Part shown: one piece after another, positions 37,601 to 47,099 of the stretch
Numbering within the stretch: the stretch's first letter is position 1
Layout: the number at the start of each line of letters is the position of its first letter
Source of the DNA: an uncultured Gammaproteobacteria bacterium
Lineage (GTDB): Bacteria > Pseudomonadota > Gammaproteobacteria > UBA6429 > Thiohalophilaceae
Reading direction: 5' to 3'
DNA length: 64,000 bases
Assembly: GCA_913064945.1 (NCBI GenBank)
Contig: CAJYAN010000011.1
Span: forward strand, 1 to 64,000
The notes under the pieces: model-generated
Database searches by the model: none
The model's input: only the letters and a program-made list of their open reading frames with translations
What the model was told of the DNA's origin: nothing
Program-made: the position numbers and the translations under genes

Positions 37601-37685
37601 TGGTGCCCAGAGCCGGACTCGAACCGGCACGGCTTGCGCCACTACCCCCTCAAGATAGCGTGTCTACCAATTTCACCACCTGGGC
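37601..37685 (-). tRNA. leuU: tRNA-Leu (GAG)
   Basis: The 85-base class II tRNA has a GCCCAGG/CTCTGGGC acceptor stem (with the G at 66-69 region forming a G-T pair), D-loop GGTAGACAC, and anticodon GAG in loop TTGAGGG. It has a long variable arm and an encoded CCA. The place after secG is the same as E. coli leuU. Confidence 0.95.
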
Positions 37686-37699
37686 TTTATTGACGTTAC

Positions 37700-38047
37700 T
37701 TACTCTGCGACCGGAACTTCCGAGGCAGGTTTGGCAGGTTTTTTCGTCGGTGCGGGTTTTTGTACCGCTTGTACAGGGGTGCTGATCTTTTCAACCACAC
37801 TCTTTGGTACAACACGCTGATTCGCCAGATAGGCCAGCGACAGACTGGTAATAAAAAACAGCGTCGCCAGGATTGCCGTAGTTCTGGTAAGAAACGAGGC
37901 AGAGCCTTTACTACCAAAAACGGTGCCCGATGCCCCGCTACCAAAGGCGGCGCCCGCATCGGCACCTTTACCCTGTTGCAATAATACCAACACGATCAGG
38001 CCGACGGAGATCAGGACATGAAAAACCAGAATAATATTTTGCAGCAT
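37700..38047 (-). CDS. secG: Protein translocase subunit SecG
   Basis: The 115-residue SecYEG accessory subunit has two membrane helices: [20 protein letters not shown], and a second after the conserved [20 protein letters not shown] loop with [20 protein letters not shown]. The C-terminal tail is Lys/Pro/Ala-rich. It starts two bases after the tpiA stop and precedes tRNA-Leu by 14 bases. Confidence 0.97.
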   Translation of the reverse strand: MLQNIILVFHVLISVGLIVLVLLQQGKGADAGAAFGSGASGTVFGSKGSASFLTRTTAILATLFFITSLSLAYLANQRVVPKSVVEKISTPVQAVQKPAPTKKPAKPASEVPVAE

Positions 38048-38049
38048 AA

Positions 38050-38802
38050 TTAACCTGCAGCCTTACATATTGTTAAAAAGTCAGATGCCTTTAACGAGGC
38101 ACCACCAATCAAACCGCCATCAATATCATCCATCGCCAGAAGTTCTGCCGCATTGGCGGCATTCATGCTGCCACCGTACTGAATACGCACCTTGGCCGCG
38201 ACCCCGGCGTCGTGCTCGGCGATCATGTTACGAATTGAGGCGTGTACATCCTGGGCCTGCTGTGGCGTGGCCGTTTTGCCCGTACCAATAGCCCAGACCG
38301 GCTCATAGGCAATCACGCCATCACCGAGCGCCTGTATCCCCACAGCATCAATCACGGCCTTGGTCTGACGCGCCACGACCTGTTCCGTAATGCCTTTTTC
38401 CCGCTCTTCCAGGGTCTCACCAATACAGAGAATTGGGATCAGGCCCGCGTCGCGCGCCACGGCAAACTTCTTCGCAACCAGGGCATCGTCTTCGCCATAG
38501 TAACTCCGTCGCTCGGAGTGACCGACAATAACGTATTTGCAGTGAAAATCGAGCAGCATTGCCGTGGAAATTTCGCCGGTATAGGCGCCACTGGCCTCAG
38601 TGCTCAGATTCTGACCACCCCAGGCAAGCTTGGTTCCTGTCAATTGTTGTTCGACATCGGCGAGATAAACATACGGTGCGCACACGGCGACTTCGGCCAG
38701 GTTCACTTCTGCCATACCGGCCTTAATTCCATCCAAAAGTTCACGAATGCTGTCACGTGAACCGTTCATTTTCCAGTTGCCTGCAATTATCGGCTGGCGC
38801 AT
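38050..38802 (-). CDS. tpiA: Triosephosphate isomerase
   Basis: The 250-residue TIM barrel interconverts glyceraldehyde-3-phosphate and dihydroxyacetone phosphate. Catalytic residues are visible: Lys in GNWKMNGS, His in [14 protein letters not shown] and Glu in [16 protein letters not shown]; the phosphate loop is YGGSMN. It pairs with secG (two bases apart), the common tpiA-secG arrangement. A 127-base gap separates it from glmM. Confidence 0.98.
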   Translation of the reverse strand: MRQPIIAGNWKMNGSRDSIRELLDGIKAGMAEVNLAEVAVCAPYVYLADVEQQLTGTKLAWGGQNLSTEASGAYTGEISTAMLLDFHCKYVIVGHSERRSYYGEDDALVAKKFAVARDAGLIPILCIGETLEEREKGITEQVVARQTKAVIDAVGIQALGDGVIAYEPVWAIGTGKTATPQQAQDVHASIRNMIAEHDAGVAAKVRIQYGGSMNAANAAELLAMDDIDGGLIGGASLKASDFLTICKAAG

Positions 38803-38929
38803 CTTAAACCTCGCTATTTCCTGCTAATACGACTCGATGTCAAAATAGCGCGCAAGCTTACCGCCGCCGTCTCTGAAAATCAATGGCAAAGCGCCGGGCT
38901 TTATGGGATTTTCTTGAGATTACAGAAAC

Positions 38930-40267
38930 TTACAATATTGACGTGCGCACCACATCGGCCAGTTCGTTCGCGACCAGCAGCACCTGATGCTCATCCTGTC
39001 CCTCGACCATGACCCGAATCAATGGCTCCGTACCGGAAGGTCGTAGCAGGACGCGACCACGACTACCCAGCCGCTGTTCGGCGTCTTTCACCGCTCTCTG
39101 GATTGGCTGATTGGCTGTAATATCAATCCGTTGGGAGATTTTAACGTTCACCATGGTCTGCGGATATTTGGACATGCCCACACGCAACTCTGCCAGTGGC
39201 TTGCCGGAATGCTGCATCGCGGCAATGACCTGTAAGGCGGAAATCAGGCCATCCCCTGTGGTGGTCCGATCCAGACAGATAATATGACCCGATGACTCAC
39301 CACCCAGCAACCAGTTTTCCTGTTGCAGCATTTCCATCACATAACGGTCACCGACCGCGGCACGCTTGAAGGGGATATCCGCACTCATCATTGCATGTTC
39401 AAAACCTAGGTTACTCATCACTGTCCCGACCACACCACCCGTCATGTGGCCCGAGCCCTTGCGTTCCATCGCTATAATATAGAGCAGCTCGTCGCCATCA
39501 ATGATCGAGCCTGTGTGATCTACCATAATCAGACGGTCACCATCGCCATCCAGAGCCACACCGGCATCCGCCTGGTGTTTTAACACGGCCGCTTGCAGTG
39601 CCTCGGGGCTGGTTGAGCCAAAGCCTTCGTTGATATTCAGCCCATTCGGTTCGACACCAATACTAATGACCTCGGCACCCAGTTCACGAAAGACACAGGG
39701 AGCAACTTTATAGGTCGCACCATGGGCACCATCGACGACAATCTTCATCCCCTTGAGACGCGTCGCATAGGGAATCGTCGACTTACAAAATTCGATATAA
39801 CGGCCTTCGGCATCACTAATACGGACAGCCTTACCCAGTTCCGCAGGATCGGTACAGACCAGTTCCTGATCAATCATGTCCTCAATGGCGTGTTCAACCT
39901 CATCGGCAAGCTTGGTGCCATCGGCAGAAAAAAACTTGATACCATTATCATAATAGGGGTTGTGCGAGGCGCTTATGACAATCCCCGCACAGGCATGCAG
40001 GGTACGTGTGAGGTAGGCAATGGCCGGCGTTGGCATCGGACCAAGCAACAGGATTTCAACGCCAGCGGCAGAAAGTCCGGCCTCCAGTGCCGATTCAAAC
40101 ATATAACCCGAGATACGCGTATCTTTGCCAATCACAACCTTTCGTCCATTACTACAGGCCAGGACTTTACCGGCGGCCCAGCCCAGCTTCATGACAAATT
40201 CCGGTGTAATCGGAAATTGGCCGACACGACCACGTATTCCATCTGTACCAAAATATTTTCGTGCCAT
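38930..40267 (-). CDS. glmM: Phosphoglucosamine mutase
   Basis: The 445-residue enzyme converts glucosamine-6-phosphate to glucosamine-1-phosphate for cell-wall synthesis. The start [13 protein letters not shown], the phosphoserine loop [13 protein letters not shown] (Ser101), the metal loop DGDGDR and the C-terminal phosphate-binding [15 protein letters not shown] are all present. It follows folP by 20 bases, as in most gammaproteobacteria. Confidence 0.98.
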   Translation of the reverse strand: MARKYFGTDGIRGRVGQFPITPEFVMKLGWAAGKVLACSNGRKVVIGKDTRISGYMFESALEAGLSAAGVEILLLGPMPTPAIAYLTRTLHACAGIVISASHNPYYDNGIKFFSADGTKLADEVEHAIEDMIDQELVCTDPAELGKAVRISDAEGRYIEFCKSTIPYATRLKGMKIVVDGAHGATYKVAPCVFRELGAEVISIGVEPNGLNINEGFGSTSPEALQAAVLKHQADAGVALDGDGDRLIMVDHTGSIIDGDELLYIIAMERKGSGHMTGGVVGTVMSNLGFEHAMMSADIPFKRAAVGDRYVMEMLQQENWLLGGESSGHIICLDRTTTGDGLISALQVIAAMQHSGKPLAELRVGMSKYPQTMVNVKISQRIDITANQPIQRAVKDAEQRLGSRGRVLLRPSGTEPLIRVMVEGQDEHQVLLVANELADVVRTSIL

Positions 40268-40287
40268 TCTGACTCCCTTAATTTTCT

Positions 40288-41142
40288 TCAGGCAAGTCCA
40301 TTAACGGCTTGCCACATCGCCAACGCATCAACGGTGGCTTTGACATCATGGACACGTACAATGTTCGCGCCCGATTGCGTCGCTATCAACGCCAGCGCCA
40401 GACTCGCCGGCAGACGCTCTGTTACCGGCGCATTGTTTAACAGGGCACCGATCATGGATTTTCGGGACAGGCCCACCAGTAGTGGAAAGCCTAGCCTCTT
40501 GAATTCAGTTAAGTGACGCAGCAGATGCAGGTTGTGCGTCACCGTCTTGCCAAAACCAAAACCCGGGTCAAGCCACAGCTTGTCTCGACTCATCCCCGCC
40601 GCAAGACAGGCATCGACACGGGCCTCTAAAAACGTCTTTACCTCGTGAACCACATCACTGTATATCGGTGCCGATTGCATGGTATGGGGCTCGCCCTGCA
40701 TGTGCATCAAACACACGGGGACCTTCAATTCTGCGGCGACACTCAGTGCGCCTTCCGCCCTCAGTGCCATGACATCATTGATGATATTGGCACCCGCTGT
40801 CACCGCCTCACGCATGACCACGGCCTTGCTGGTATCGATAGAAATCATCACTTCGGAGTGCTGGCGTATTGCCTCAATCACCGGGATGACCCGGTCCAGC
40901 TCTTCCTGTTCCGCGACGGGGGCGGCATTCGGACGTGTCGATTCACCACCGATATCAATAATATCGGCACCCTCTTCCAATATCTGTAGTGCATGCTGAC
41001 GCGCCGGTGTCAGCTGATTGAAGCGACCTCCATCAGAAAAAGAGTCCGGGGTCACATTGAGGATCCCCATCACCAGGGGCTTTGAAAAATCCAGTCGTGT
41101 TAACGTATGAGCGTTGGCAGGCATAGTCCGCTTTTTTGACAC
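40288..41142 (-). CDS. folP: Dihydropteroate synthase
   Basis: The 284-residue enzyme joins p-aminobenzoate to the pterin in folate synthesis. It contains [18 protein letters not shown], the pterin-binding [18 protein letters not shown] and the phosphate loop [12 protein letters not shown]. The start is a GTG at 41142 with AAGGGA upstream; an ATG six codons in is an alternative. The usual upstream neighbour, ftsH, is separated from it here by two extra genes. Confidence 0.97.
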   Translation of the reverse strand: MSKKRTMPANAHTLTRLDFSKPLVMGILNVTPDSFSDGGRFNQLTPARQHALQILEEGADIIDIGGESTRPNAAPVAEQEELDRVIPVIEAIRQHSEVMISIDTSKAVVMREAVTAGANIINDVMALRAEGALSVAAELKVPVCLMHMQGEPHTMQSAPIYSDVVHEVKTFLEARVDACLAAGMSRDKLWLDPGFGFGKTVTHNLHLLRHLTEFKRLGFPLLVGLSRKSMIGALLNNAPVTERLPASLALALIATQSGANIVRVHDVKATVDALAMWQAVNGLA

Positions 41143-41305
41143 AATTTCGATTCCCTTGATCGCAATACCCAGACCTCGCTGCAGGCGTGCTATCCGAGGC
41201 CAAGTCTAAGCTCTTTTCACGCATTTGAGAACACATAGTTCCCGGGCGTCGGCCTGGCCCTTAAGGCAAGCTCCATGTTTAATTTGTTTCAAATATTCAG
41301 ACCAG

Positions 41306-42022
41306 CTAAAAACTATACACCAGTGTAATGGCCATTTCCCTGTCAGTCTTTTCAACTCCGACCGGGACTTTCGAAACATGCCTGATGGTGTAAGTAATTT
41401 TTGAGGCCAGTGAACTGTTTATTTTTGCTTTCAGGCCCGTCACAGATTTTGTGACTGTCGAGTCCGCACCTGATTCAACGGTGAGTTTTTCATTAAAACC
41501 AGCAGACTCACTGACTTTCCAGCCAAGGTCCATAGCGCCATAGACAATACCTTCGTTACTGGTCGTGTTGGTAAGCGTTTCACTGCGTCGTACACCGCCA
41601 CCCACCTCGACGGCCAAATTAATCCTGTCACTTTTGATTAGTTTATGGCCATAACCCGCAATCAAATTTGCCTGATAGTGATAGCCGCTAAAACGGTCAT
41701 CTTCATATTTCAGCAAACCAAAAATATAGGAGACCTCACTGAACTTGTAATCGGTTTTACCACTAAGGATATAACGCTCCGCCGTCACCACATTTTTATC
41801 CAGGGCGCGTATGCCCTCAGCGATGGCCGTATGTTTCCATTTTTCTCTTTCATTGCTCAGCTTTAGTTTCGCATTAAGCGTTTGCGTAGCCGTATTTCCC
41901 GATGTCGAAATAAAGCCTAACTCACCCTCACCTTTCCATACGGCAGGAAGTTTTTCATCGGCTGCAAAAACCTGTGTTGATATCAAGGTGATGCCCAACA
42001 CCATGGCATATTGAATTCTCAT
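41306..42022 (-). CDS. DUF481 family outer-membrane beta-barrel protein
   Basis: The 238-residue product has a Sec signal (MVLGITLISTQVFAADE). The mature part has alternating beta strands typical of DUF481 proteins: WKGEGELGFISTSGNTATQTL, YILSGKTDYKFSEVSYIFGL and ending MAITLVYSF with the C-terminal Phe used by the BAM machinery. DUF481 proteins are often salt- or osmotic-stress related. Here the gene directly follows an MscS channel gene (44 bases), which hints at a joint osmotic role. The function is not established. A 163-base gap to folP holds no gene. Confidence 0.88.
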   Translation of the reverse strand: MRIQYAMVLGITLISTQVFAADEKLPAVWKGEGELGFISTSGNTATQTLNAKLKLSNEREKWKHTAIAEGIRALDKNVVTAERYILSGKTDYKFSEVSYIFGLLKYEDDRFSGYHYQANLIAGYGHKLIKSDRINLAVEVGGGVRRSETLTNTTSNEGIVYGAMDLGWKVSESAGFNEKLTVESGADSTVTKSVTGLKAKINSSLASKITYTIRHVSKVPVGVEKTDREMAITLVYSF

Positions 42023-42066
42023 TCGATACTCCGCTAGAATTTACTTTTGTGTTAAAATAATTTGAC

Positions 42067-42891
42067 TCAACCGGCAAGCTGAAACAAGTGTATATCGCGT
42101 TGCGGATAGGGGATTGATATATTAGCTTCATCAAATTGCAGTTTAATCATTTCCAATAAATCCGAGCGAACAGCCCAGTAATCCGTGGCATTCACCCATG
42201 GACGAAAGGCCAGATCAATACTGCTTTCACCGAGATCACTCACTGTAATGGCCACCACAGGTTCTTTTAAAATACGCGAATCATTCGCCGCGATATCAGC
42301 AAGAATTTTTTTGGCGCTTTGAATATTATCGTCGTAACCAATACCAATCACCAGGTCGATACGGCGGGTTTTACGCGCACTGAAATTTGTAATCACACCG
42401 CCATAAATATGTGCATTTGGAACGGTGATTTCACGATTGTCACCTGTACGCATAACCGTATTAAAAATGCCGATCATGTCCACAACACCGCTGATACCCG
42501 CAGCCTCAATAAAATCACCGATTTTAAAGGGTTTGAATACCACCAACATCACACCAGCGGCCAAGTTTGATAAAGAGTCTTTTAGTGCCAGACCAACAGC
42601 CAAACCGGCGGCGGCAAAAATTGCCAATACCGAGTTGGTATCAACACCCAGGCGATCAAGTGCCGCAATAACAACCACAACCATCAGCATGGCGTTAAGG
42701 ATGCTGCCCAGAAAGGTTATCAATACGCCATCAAGCTTTGATTTTGTCATCAAGTGCTTGGCGGTATTAACGACCTTCCTGGCCAGCCACTTACCAATAA
42801 AAAGAATCGCCAGCGCAAAAATTAAATTGACTCCCCATGGCGTCACATAATCGATAATAATATGCTGATAAGTTTCGGTATTCCATTTCAT
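42067..42891 (-). CDS. Small-conductance mechanosensitive channel, MscS family
   Basis: The 274-residue protein is about the length of E. coli MscS. An N-terminal helix region (GVNLIFALAILFIGKWLARKV) is followed by the pore helix ALKDSLSNLAAGVMLVVFKPFKIGDFIEAAGISG and the beta domain (ITVPNAHIYGGVITNFSARKTRR). It opens under hypo-osmotic membrane tension. The ATG has a GAGAGGAAA site. It lies between ftsH and the DUF481 gene and likely forms a two-gene unit with the latter. Confidence 0.95.
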   Translation of the reverse strand: MKWNTETYQHIIIDYVTPWGVNLIFALAILFIGKWLARKVVNTAKHLMTKSKLDGVLITFLGSILNAMLMVVVVIAALDRLGVDTNSVLAIFAAAGLAVGLALKDSLSNLAAGVMLVVFKPFKIGDFIEAAGISGVVDMIGIFNTVMRTGDNREITVPNAHIYGGVITNFSARKTRRIDLVIGIGYDDNIQSAKKILADIAANDSRILKEPVVAITVSDLGESSIDLAFRPWVNATDYWAVRSDLLEMIKLQFDEANISIPYPQRDIHLFQLAG

Positions 42892-42935
42892 GGGAATTTC
42901 CTCTCTTATTTTAGAGTTCTTGATGAGCCCGGCTT

Positions 42936-42941
42936 ATTATA
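42936..42941 (-). promoter_or_regulatory. Candidate -10 element for mscS
   Basis: A perfect TATAAT on the minus strand lies 45 bases before the mscS ATG; the upstream -35 is poor. The rest of the 230-base gap to ftsH contains only the ftsH terminator. Confidence 0.3.
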
Positions 42942-43073
42942 AAACGAAGCTTCAAGCCTGTAGCTTTCAGCCACAAAAATTTACAGTTACTAAAATATTA
43001 GAAAAATCTCGCATGACGCTGAACAAAGAAATCGTACCCCCATCAGGACTGACGATGACGAGCAGCCATCTAT

Positions 43074-43103
43074 AAAAAAAACGCCTCAGATGAGGCGTTT
43101 TTT
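43074..43103 (-). terminator. Rho-independent terminator of rlmE-ftsH
   Basis: An ACGCCTCA/TGAGGCGT stem with flanking A and T runs begins about 18 bases after the ftsH stop. It separates ftsH from mscS and therefore from folP, unlike the usual ftsH-folP operon. Confidence 0.9.
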
Positions 43104-43121
43104 GCACAGGATTAATACACT

Positions 43122-45047
43122 TTAGTGTTCGCTGGCAGGGCCACCGATACTGCCTTCCGGCTTATCTTTGTTATCAGCGGAGTTCGGGGTTGCCGACCCG
43201 GAACCATTGCGAGGTTCATGGTCATCCCAACCTTTTGGTGCCCCTGGAGTTTTACCATCCATGATGTCTTTGATCTGTATTTCATCAATGGTTTCATATT
43301 TAATCAGGGTCTTCGCCATGAGGTGCAATTTATCCATATTCTCAACCAGGATAGCCTTGGCCCGCTTGTAATTGCGATCGACAATGGAACGAATCTCTTC
43401 ATCGATAATATGCGCCGTTTCATCAGAGACATTCTTGTGTTGTGTTACCGAGTGCCCCAAAAAGACTTCACCTTCCTCTTCACTGTAAGTCAGCGGTCCC
43501 AGCTTCTCAGACAGTCCCCACTTGGTGACCATACTACGTGCCAGTTCAGTCGTACGCTGAATGTCGTTAGAGGCACCCGTCGTCACGGCTTCACTACCAA
43601 AGATCAACTCCTCCGCCAGGCGACCACCAAACAGGCTGGAAATTGAACTCTCGAGGCGTTCTTTACTATAGCTATAGCGATCTTCTTCCGGCAGGAACAT
43701 CGTCACGCCCAACGCGCGACCGCGCGGGATGATCGTGACTTTATAGACCGGGTCATGAGAGGGGACTGACAGGCCCACAATGGCATGGCCCGCTTCGTGA
43801 TAGGCCGTCAACTTTTTCTCGTCTTCATTCATAACCATGGACTTACGTTCGGCACCCATCAGAATCTTGTCCTTGGCCTTTTCAAATTCGGTCATACCCA
43901 CCAGACGACGATTGGCCCGCGCCGCAAACAGGGCCGCTTCATTCACCAGGTTAGCAAGGTCCGCACCGGAAAACCCCGGCGTACCACGGGCAATAATTCT
44001 TGGTTTAACGTCATCATCCAGAGGTACCTTACGCATATGTACTTTGAGGATTTGCTCACGTCCACGTAAATCCGGTAACGGCACAACGACCTGGCGATCA
44101 AAACGACCCGGGCGCAATAAGGCGGGATCCAGGACATCAGGACGGTTAGTCGCGGCAATGACAATAACGCCTTCATTGCCTTCAAAGCCATCCATCTCAA
44201 CCAGTAGCTGGTTCAGGGTCTGTTCGCGTTCATCATGTCCACCACCCAGACCGGCGCCACGGTGGCGACCCACGGCATCGATTTCATCAATAAATATAAT
44301 ACAGGGCGCATGTTTCTTGGCCTGCTCAAACATGTCGCGTACCCGCGAGGCACCGACACCAACGAACATCTCGACAAAGTCTGAACCTGAAATGGTGAAA
44401 AAAGGAACTTTGGCCTCACCGGCAATGGCCCTGGCCAGCAGGGTCTTACCCGTACCTGGCGAACCGACCATTAAGACACCCTGTGGAATCTTGCCACCCA
44501 GTTTTTGAAATCGACTCGGGTCACGCAGAAAATCCACCAGTTCGGATACCTCTTCCTTGGCTTCATCACAACCGGCAACATCACCGAAATTGACCTTGAC
44601 CTGATCTTCTCCCAGCATACGGGCACGGCTCTTACCGAAAGACATAGCCCCCCGGCCACCGCCGCCGCCCTGCATCTGACGCATGAAAAATACCCATAGG
44701 CCAATAATCAGCAGGAAGGGAAACCAGGAAATGAATATCTGGGTCCAGATAGACTGTTCCAGTGGCTTGGCATTGATCTTAACGCCATATTTAATCAGGT
44801 CACCAATCAACGCCGTGTTATCGGTTTCAGGACTATACGTACTGAAACGACTATTCGACTGGGTCATACCCGTAATATTACGACCGGTAATCAGGACTTC
44901 ACTCACCTGATTTTGCTTCACCTGCTCAATAAAGTCAGAGTAAGCGATTTTGGATTCGGTCTTGGTGGATGTCAGATTGTTAAATACCGTCATCAGAATA
45001 ACGGCAACGATCACCCATAAAATAATGTTCTTGGCTAAGTCGTTCAA
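43122..45047 (-). CDS. ftsH: ATP-dependent zinc metalloprotease FtsH
   Basis: The 641-residue membrane AAA+ protease has two membrane helices ([16 protein letters not shown] and [17 protein letters not shown]), Walker A GSPGTGKT near residue 200, Walker [11 protein letters not shown] and the pore motif [13 protein letters not shown]. The zinc site is HEAGH, near residue 420. It degrades membrane proteins and, in E. coli, LpxC and sigma-32, which is relevant to the heat-shock genes nearby. The start is proposed as TTG at 45047: GAGG lies seven bases upstream and it gives the family N-terminus (M)NDLAKN. The GTG at 45071 has no site. Confidence 0.96.
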   Translation of the reverse strand: MNDLAKNIILWVIVAVILMTVFNNLTSTKTESKIAYSDFIEQVKQNQVSEVLITGRNITGMTQSNSRFSTYSPETDNTALIGDLIKYGVKINAKPLEQSIWTQIFISWFPFLLIIGLWVFFMRQMQGGGGGRGAMSFGKSRARMLGEDQVKVNFGDVAGCDEAKEEVSELVDFLRDPSRFQKLGGKIPQGVLMVGSPGTGKTLLARAIAGEAKVPFFTISGSDFVEMFVGVGASRVRDMFEQAKKHAPCIIFIDEIDAVGRHRGAGLGGGHDEREQTLNQLLVEMDGFEGNEGVIVIAATNRPDVLDPALLRPGRFDRQVVVPLPDLRGREQILKVHMRKVPLDDDVKPRIIARGTPGFSGADLANLVNEAALFAARANRRLVGMTEFEKAKDKILMGAERKSMVMNEDEKKLTAYHEAGHAIVGLSVPSHDPVYKVTIIPRGRALGVTMFLPEEDRYSYSKERLESSISSLFGGRLAEELIFGSEAVTTGASNDIQRTTELARSMVTKWGLSEKLGPLTYSEEEGEVFLGHSVTQHKNVSDETAHIIDEEIRSIVDRNYKRAKAILVENMDKLHLMAKTLIKYETIDEIQIKDIMDGKTPGAPKGWDDHEPRNGSGSATPNSADNKDKPEGSIGGPASEH

Positions 45048-45105
45048 GGTACGGCCTCGTTGTTGTCTCACATTCGTTTACTATCGGCACATGGCCCGAT
45101 TTACG

Positions 45106-45729
45106 TTATACCATATTGTAGTCTCTGGCGAGCAAATACACCTCACGGGAGCGTGACCGCGAGGCCTGGGGTTTGCGAACCAGGACCTTGTTAAAGGACT
45201 TTCTCAGCGCTGCGAGATAGGCATCAAAACCCTCACCCTGAAAGACCTTGACCAGAAAATCCCCGCCGGGCTTGAGTGTCTTTTGCGCCAGTTCCAGCGC
45301 CAGTTCAGCCAGATACATCGCCCGCGGCTGATCCACAGCCTTTATACCACTAGTATTGGGGGCCATATCCGACATTACAAGGTCTACCGGCGCACCGTCG
45401 AGGCATTTAAGTACAGCCTCGTAAACAGCCTCCTCCCGGAAATCACCCAGGATAAATGTCACATCTGCCAGGGCATCCATAGGCAAAATATCCAGGGCAA
45501 TTAACCGCCCATGATCCCCCAGACGCCTGGCCGCCACCTGGGCCCAACCTCCTGGCGCCGCCCCCAGGTCAACCACTATCATACCGGGTTTGAGAAGCCG
45601 ATCTCGATCATCAATTTCCAGCAGCTTATACACGGCACGCGAGCGATAACCATCTTTTTGTGCCTGCTGCACATAGGGGTCGTCAAAGTGCTCTTTGAGC
45701 CAGCGTTTACTTTGTTTGGAACGTGCCAT
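45106..45729 (-). CDS. rlmE: 23S rRNA (uridine(2552)-2'-O)-methyltransferase
   Basis: The 207-residue heat-shock methyltransferase (also called FtsJ/RrmJ) modifies U2552 of the A-loop. It contains [20 protein letters not shown], the SAM motif [20 protein letters not shown], catalytic Asp in [11 protein letters not shown] and Lys in [13 protein letters not shown]. It is upstream of ftsH on the same strand, the conserved pairing. No sigma-32 promoter was recognised before it. Confidence 0.97.
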   Translation of the reverse strand: MARSKQSKRWLKEHFDDPYVQQAQKDGYRSRAVYKLLEIDDRDRLLKPGMIVVDLGAAPGGWAQVAARRLGDHGRLIALDILPMDALADVTFILGDFREEAVYEAVLKCLDGAPVDLVMSDMAPNTSGIKAVDQPRAMYLAELALELAQKTLKPGGDFLVKVFQGEGFDAYLAALRKSFNKVLVRKPQASRSRSREVYLLARDYNMV

Positions 45730-45864
45730 CAGCTGCCATTCATTATTGAAACTGTGTAATAACGCTCTCGGCTCGACAAATCACACCGAGTCTGAGATTG
45801 TGTATGGTCTAGACTGCCCGTTACGCGGTACACTACGCGCCCGCGCCACTACTGGAATAACACG

Positions 45865-46161
45865 ATGCCATTGTCAGCAAAACAAAAACGCCACCTCAAA
45901 CAACTCGCACACGACAAGAAACCGGTTGTCATCGTTGGCAGCGCTGGTCTGACAGAAAATGTCATCACCGAAATTGATTCCAGCATTGCCCACCATGAGC
46001 TGATTAAGGTAAGACTAAATGCCGGGGATCGTGCTGCCAAACAGACGATGGCGCAACATATTGCAACAACACTAAAAGCGGAATTAATCCAGACTATTGG
46101 TCATATCGCCATTTACTATCGTGCCGCAGAAAAACCCGTCATCGTATTGCCGAAACCTTAA
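45865..46161 (+). CDS. yhbY: Ribosome assembly RNA-binding protein YhbY
   Basis: The 98-residue single CRM-domain protein associates with pre-50S subunits. The family pattern LSAKQKRHLKQLAHDKKPVV, VGSAGLTENVITEID and the GTIAIYYR-like HIAIYYRAAEKPVIVLP are clear. It is divergent from rlmE (135 bases) and convergent with the DUF4149 gene, whose end overlaps it by four bases. Confidence 0.95.
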   Translation: MPLSAKQKRHLKQLAHDKKPVVIVGSAGLTENVITEIDSSIAHHELIKVRLNAGDRAAKQTMAQHIATTLKAELIQTIGHIAIYYRAAEKPVIVLPKP

Positions 46162-46616
46162 TCCTGTACCTGTTTTGCCCCTGAGCCGCCCCAGACCAGT
46201 AGTGCGATGCCCAGAATACTATTCACCAGAAACAAAATAGACGACACCCCATGCAAGGTTGCAAACTGTCTGGCGTTTTCCCCTTGCAGACCTGCTGCTT
46301 TTAATTCCGTCATCATGGGATGCAGTAAAAATTGACCGATCACAAGCACCAGTAACATCAGTAATATAATTCGTTGTCGCCACTGCTGCAGACTACGCAG
46401 CCCCTCCTGCACCAGAGTCAGGAGTAGCACCACCAGCAGGACAAACAGGCCCATGTAACTCACAATGGTAAAAAGCTGTCCGGCGATATGACCCGCTGTA
46501 ATACGATCCAGTTGTTTAAACAACAAAGGGGCGACGATATACCCACTCGTCCACAGGCTACCGACCCAGAGACTCAGCAGAATGCGCTCAGCCATCGTTT
46601 TATTCAACATGCTCAC
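46158..46616 (-). CDS. DUF4149 family membrane protein
   Basis: The 152-residue protein has four membrane helices, beginning ILLSLWVGSLWTSGYIVAPLLF, with the conserved VSSILFLVNSILGIALL at the end. The family is common beside greA and yhbY in gammaproteobacteria, but its function is unknown. A GTG start lies directly after the greA stop; an ATG two codons later is an alternative. It is the last gene of the carAB-greA unit. Confidence 0.85.
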   Translation of the reverse strand: MSMLNKTMAERILLSLWVGSLWTSGYIVAPLLFKQLDRITAGHIAGQLFTIVSYMGLFVLLVVLLLTLVQEGLRSLQQWRQRIILLMLLVLVIGQFLLHPMMTELKAAGLQGENARQFATLHGVSSILFLVNSILGIALLVWGGSGAKQVQD

Positions 46617-47099
46617 TTAGCGATACTTCACAGAAACAATCTCATAAATACGATCACCCGCCGGTGCCTTGACGACGACTTCATCATCCTGTTTTTTACC
46701 AATCAGTGCGCGAGCAATAGGCGACGTTACTGATATCATATTCTGTTTAATGTCTGCCTCAAGTTCACCAACGATCTGGTACGTGACCTCTTTCTCTTCG
46801 TCCACATCGAACAATTCAACGGTTGCCCCAAATACCACTTTGCCACCGGCCGAGGCCGCCAGTTTCGTAATATCAATAATTTCGGCATTAGAAAGACTGC
46901 CTTCAATTTCCTGAATACGGCCTTCAATAAAACCCTGCTGTTCACGTGCGGCGTGATACTCAGCATTTTCTTTCAGGTCACCGTGTTCACGTGCCTCGGC
47001 AATGGCCTGAATTACCGCCGGACGCTGTACGCCTTTAAGATCCTTTAATTCGATGCGGAGTTTTTCTGCACCAGCCATAGTCATCGGAACTCTACTCAT
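46617..47099 (-). CDS. greA: Transcription elongation factor GreA
   Basis: The 160-residue factor rescues backtracked RNA polymerase by stimulating transcript cleavage. It has the N-terminal coiled coil ([17 protein letters not shown]) with tip acidic residues in [13 protein letters not shown], and a C-terminal FKBP-like domain ([21 protein letters not shown]). The ATG at 47099 overlaps the carB stop as ATGA and gives the family start; the longer frame reaches into carB. Confidence 0.97.
   Translation of the reverse strand: MSRVPMTMAGAEKLRIELKDLKGVQRPAVIQAIAEAREHGDLKENAEYHAAREQQGFIEGRIQEIEGSLSNAEIIDITKLAASAGGKVVFGATVELFDVDEEKEVTYQIVGELEADIKQNMISVTSPIARALIGKKQDDEVVVKAPAGDRIYEIVSVKYR

Noticed and set aside
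39722-40516. 264-residue frame antisense to glmM and folP
   Set aside because: It is a shadow of two well-supported genes and has no domain of its own.
43837-44508. 223-residue frame antisense to ftsH
   Set aside because: Ser/Arg/Pro-rich shadow of the AAA domain.
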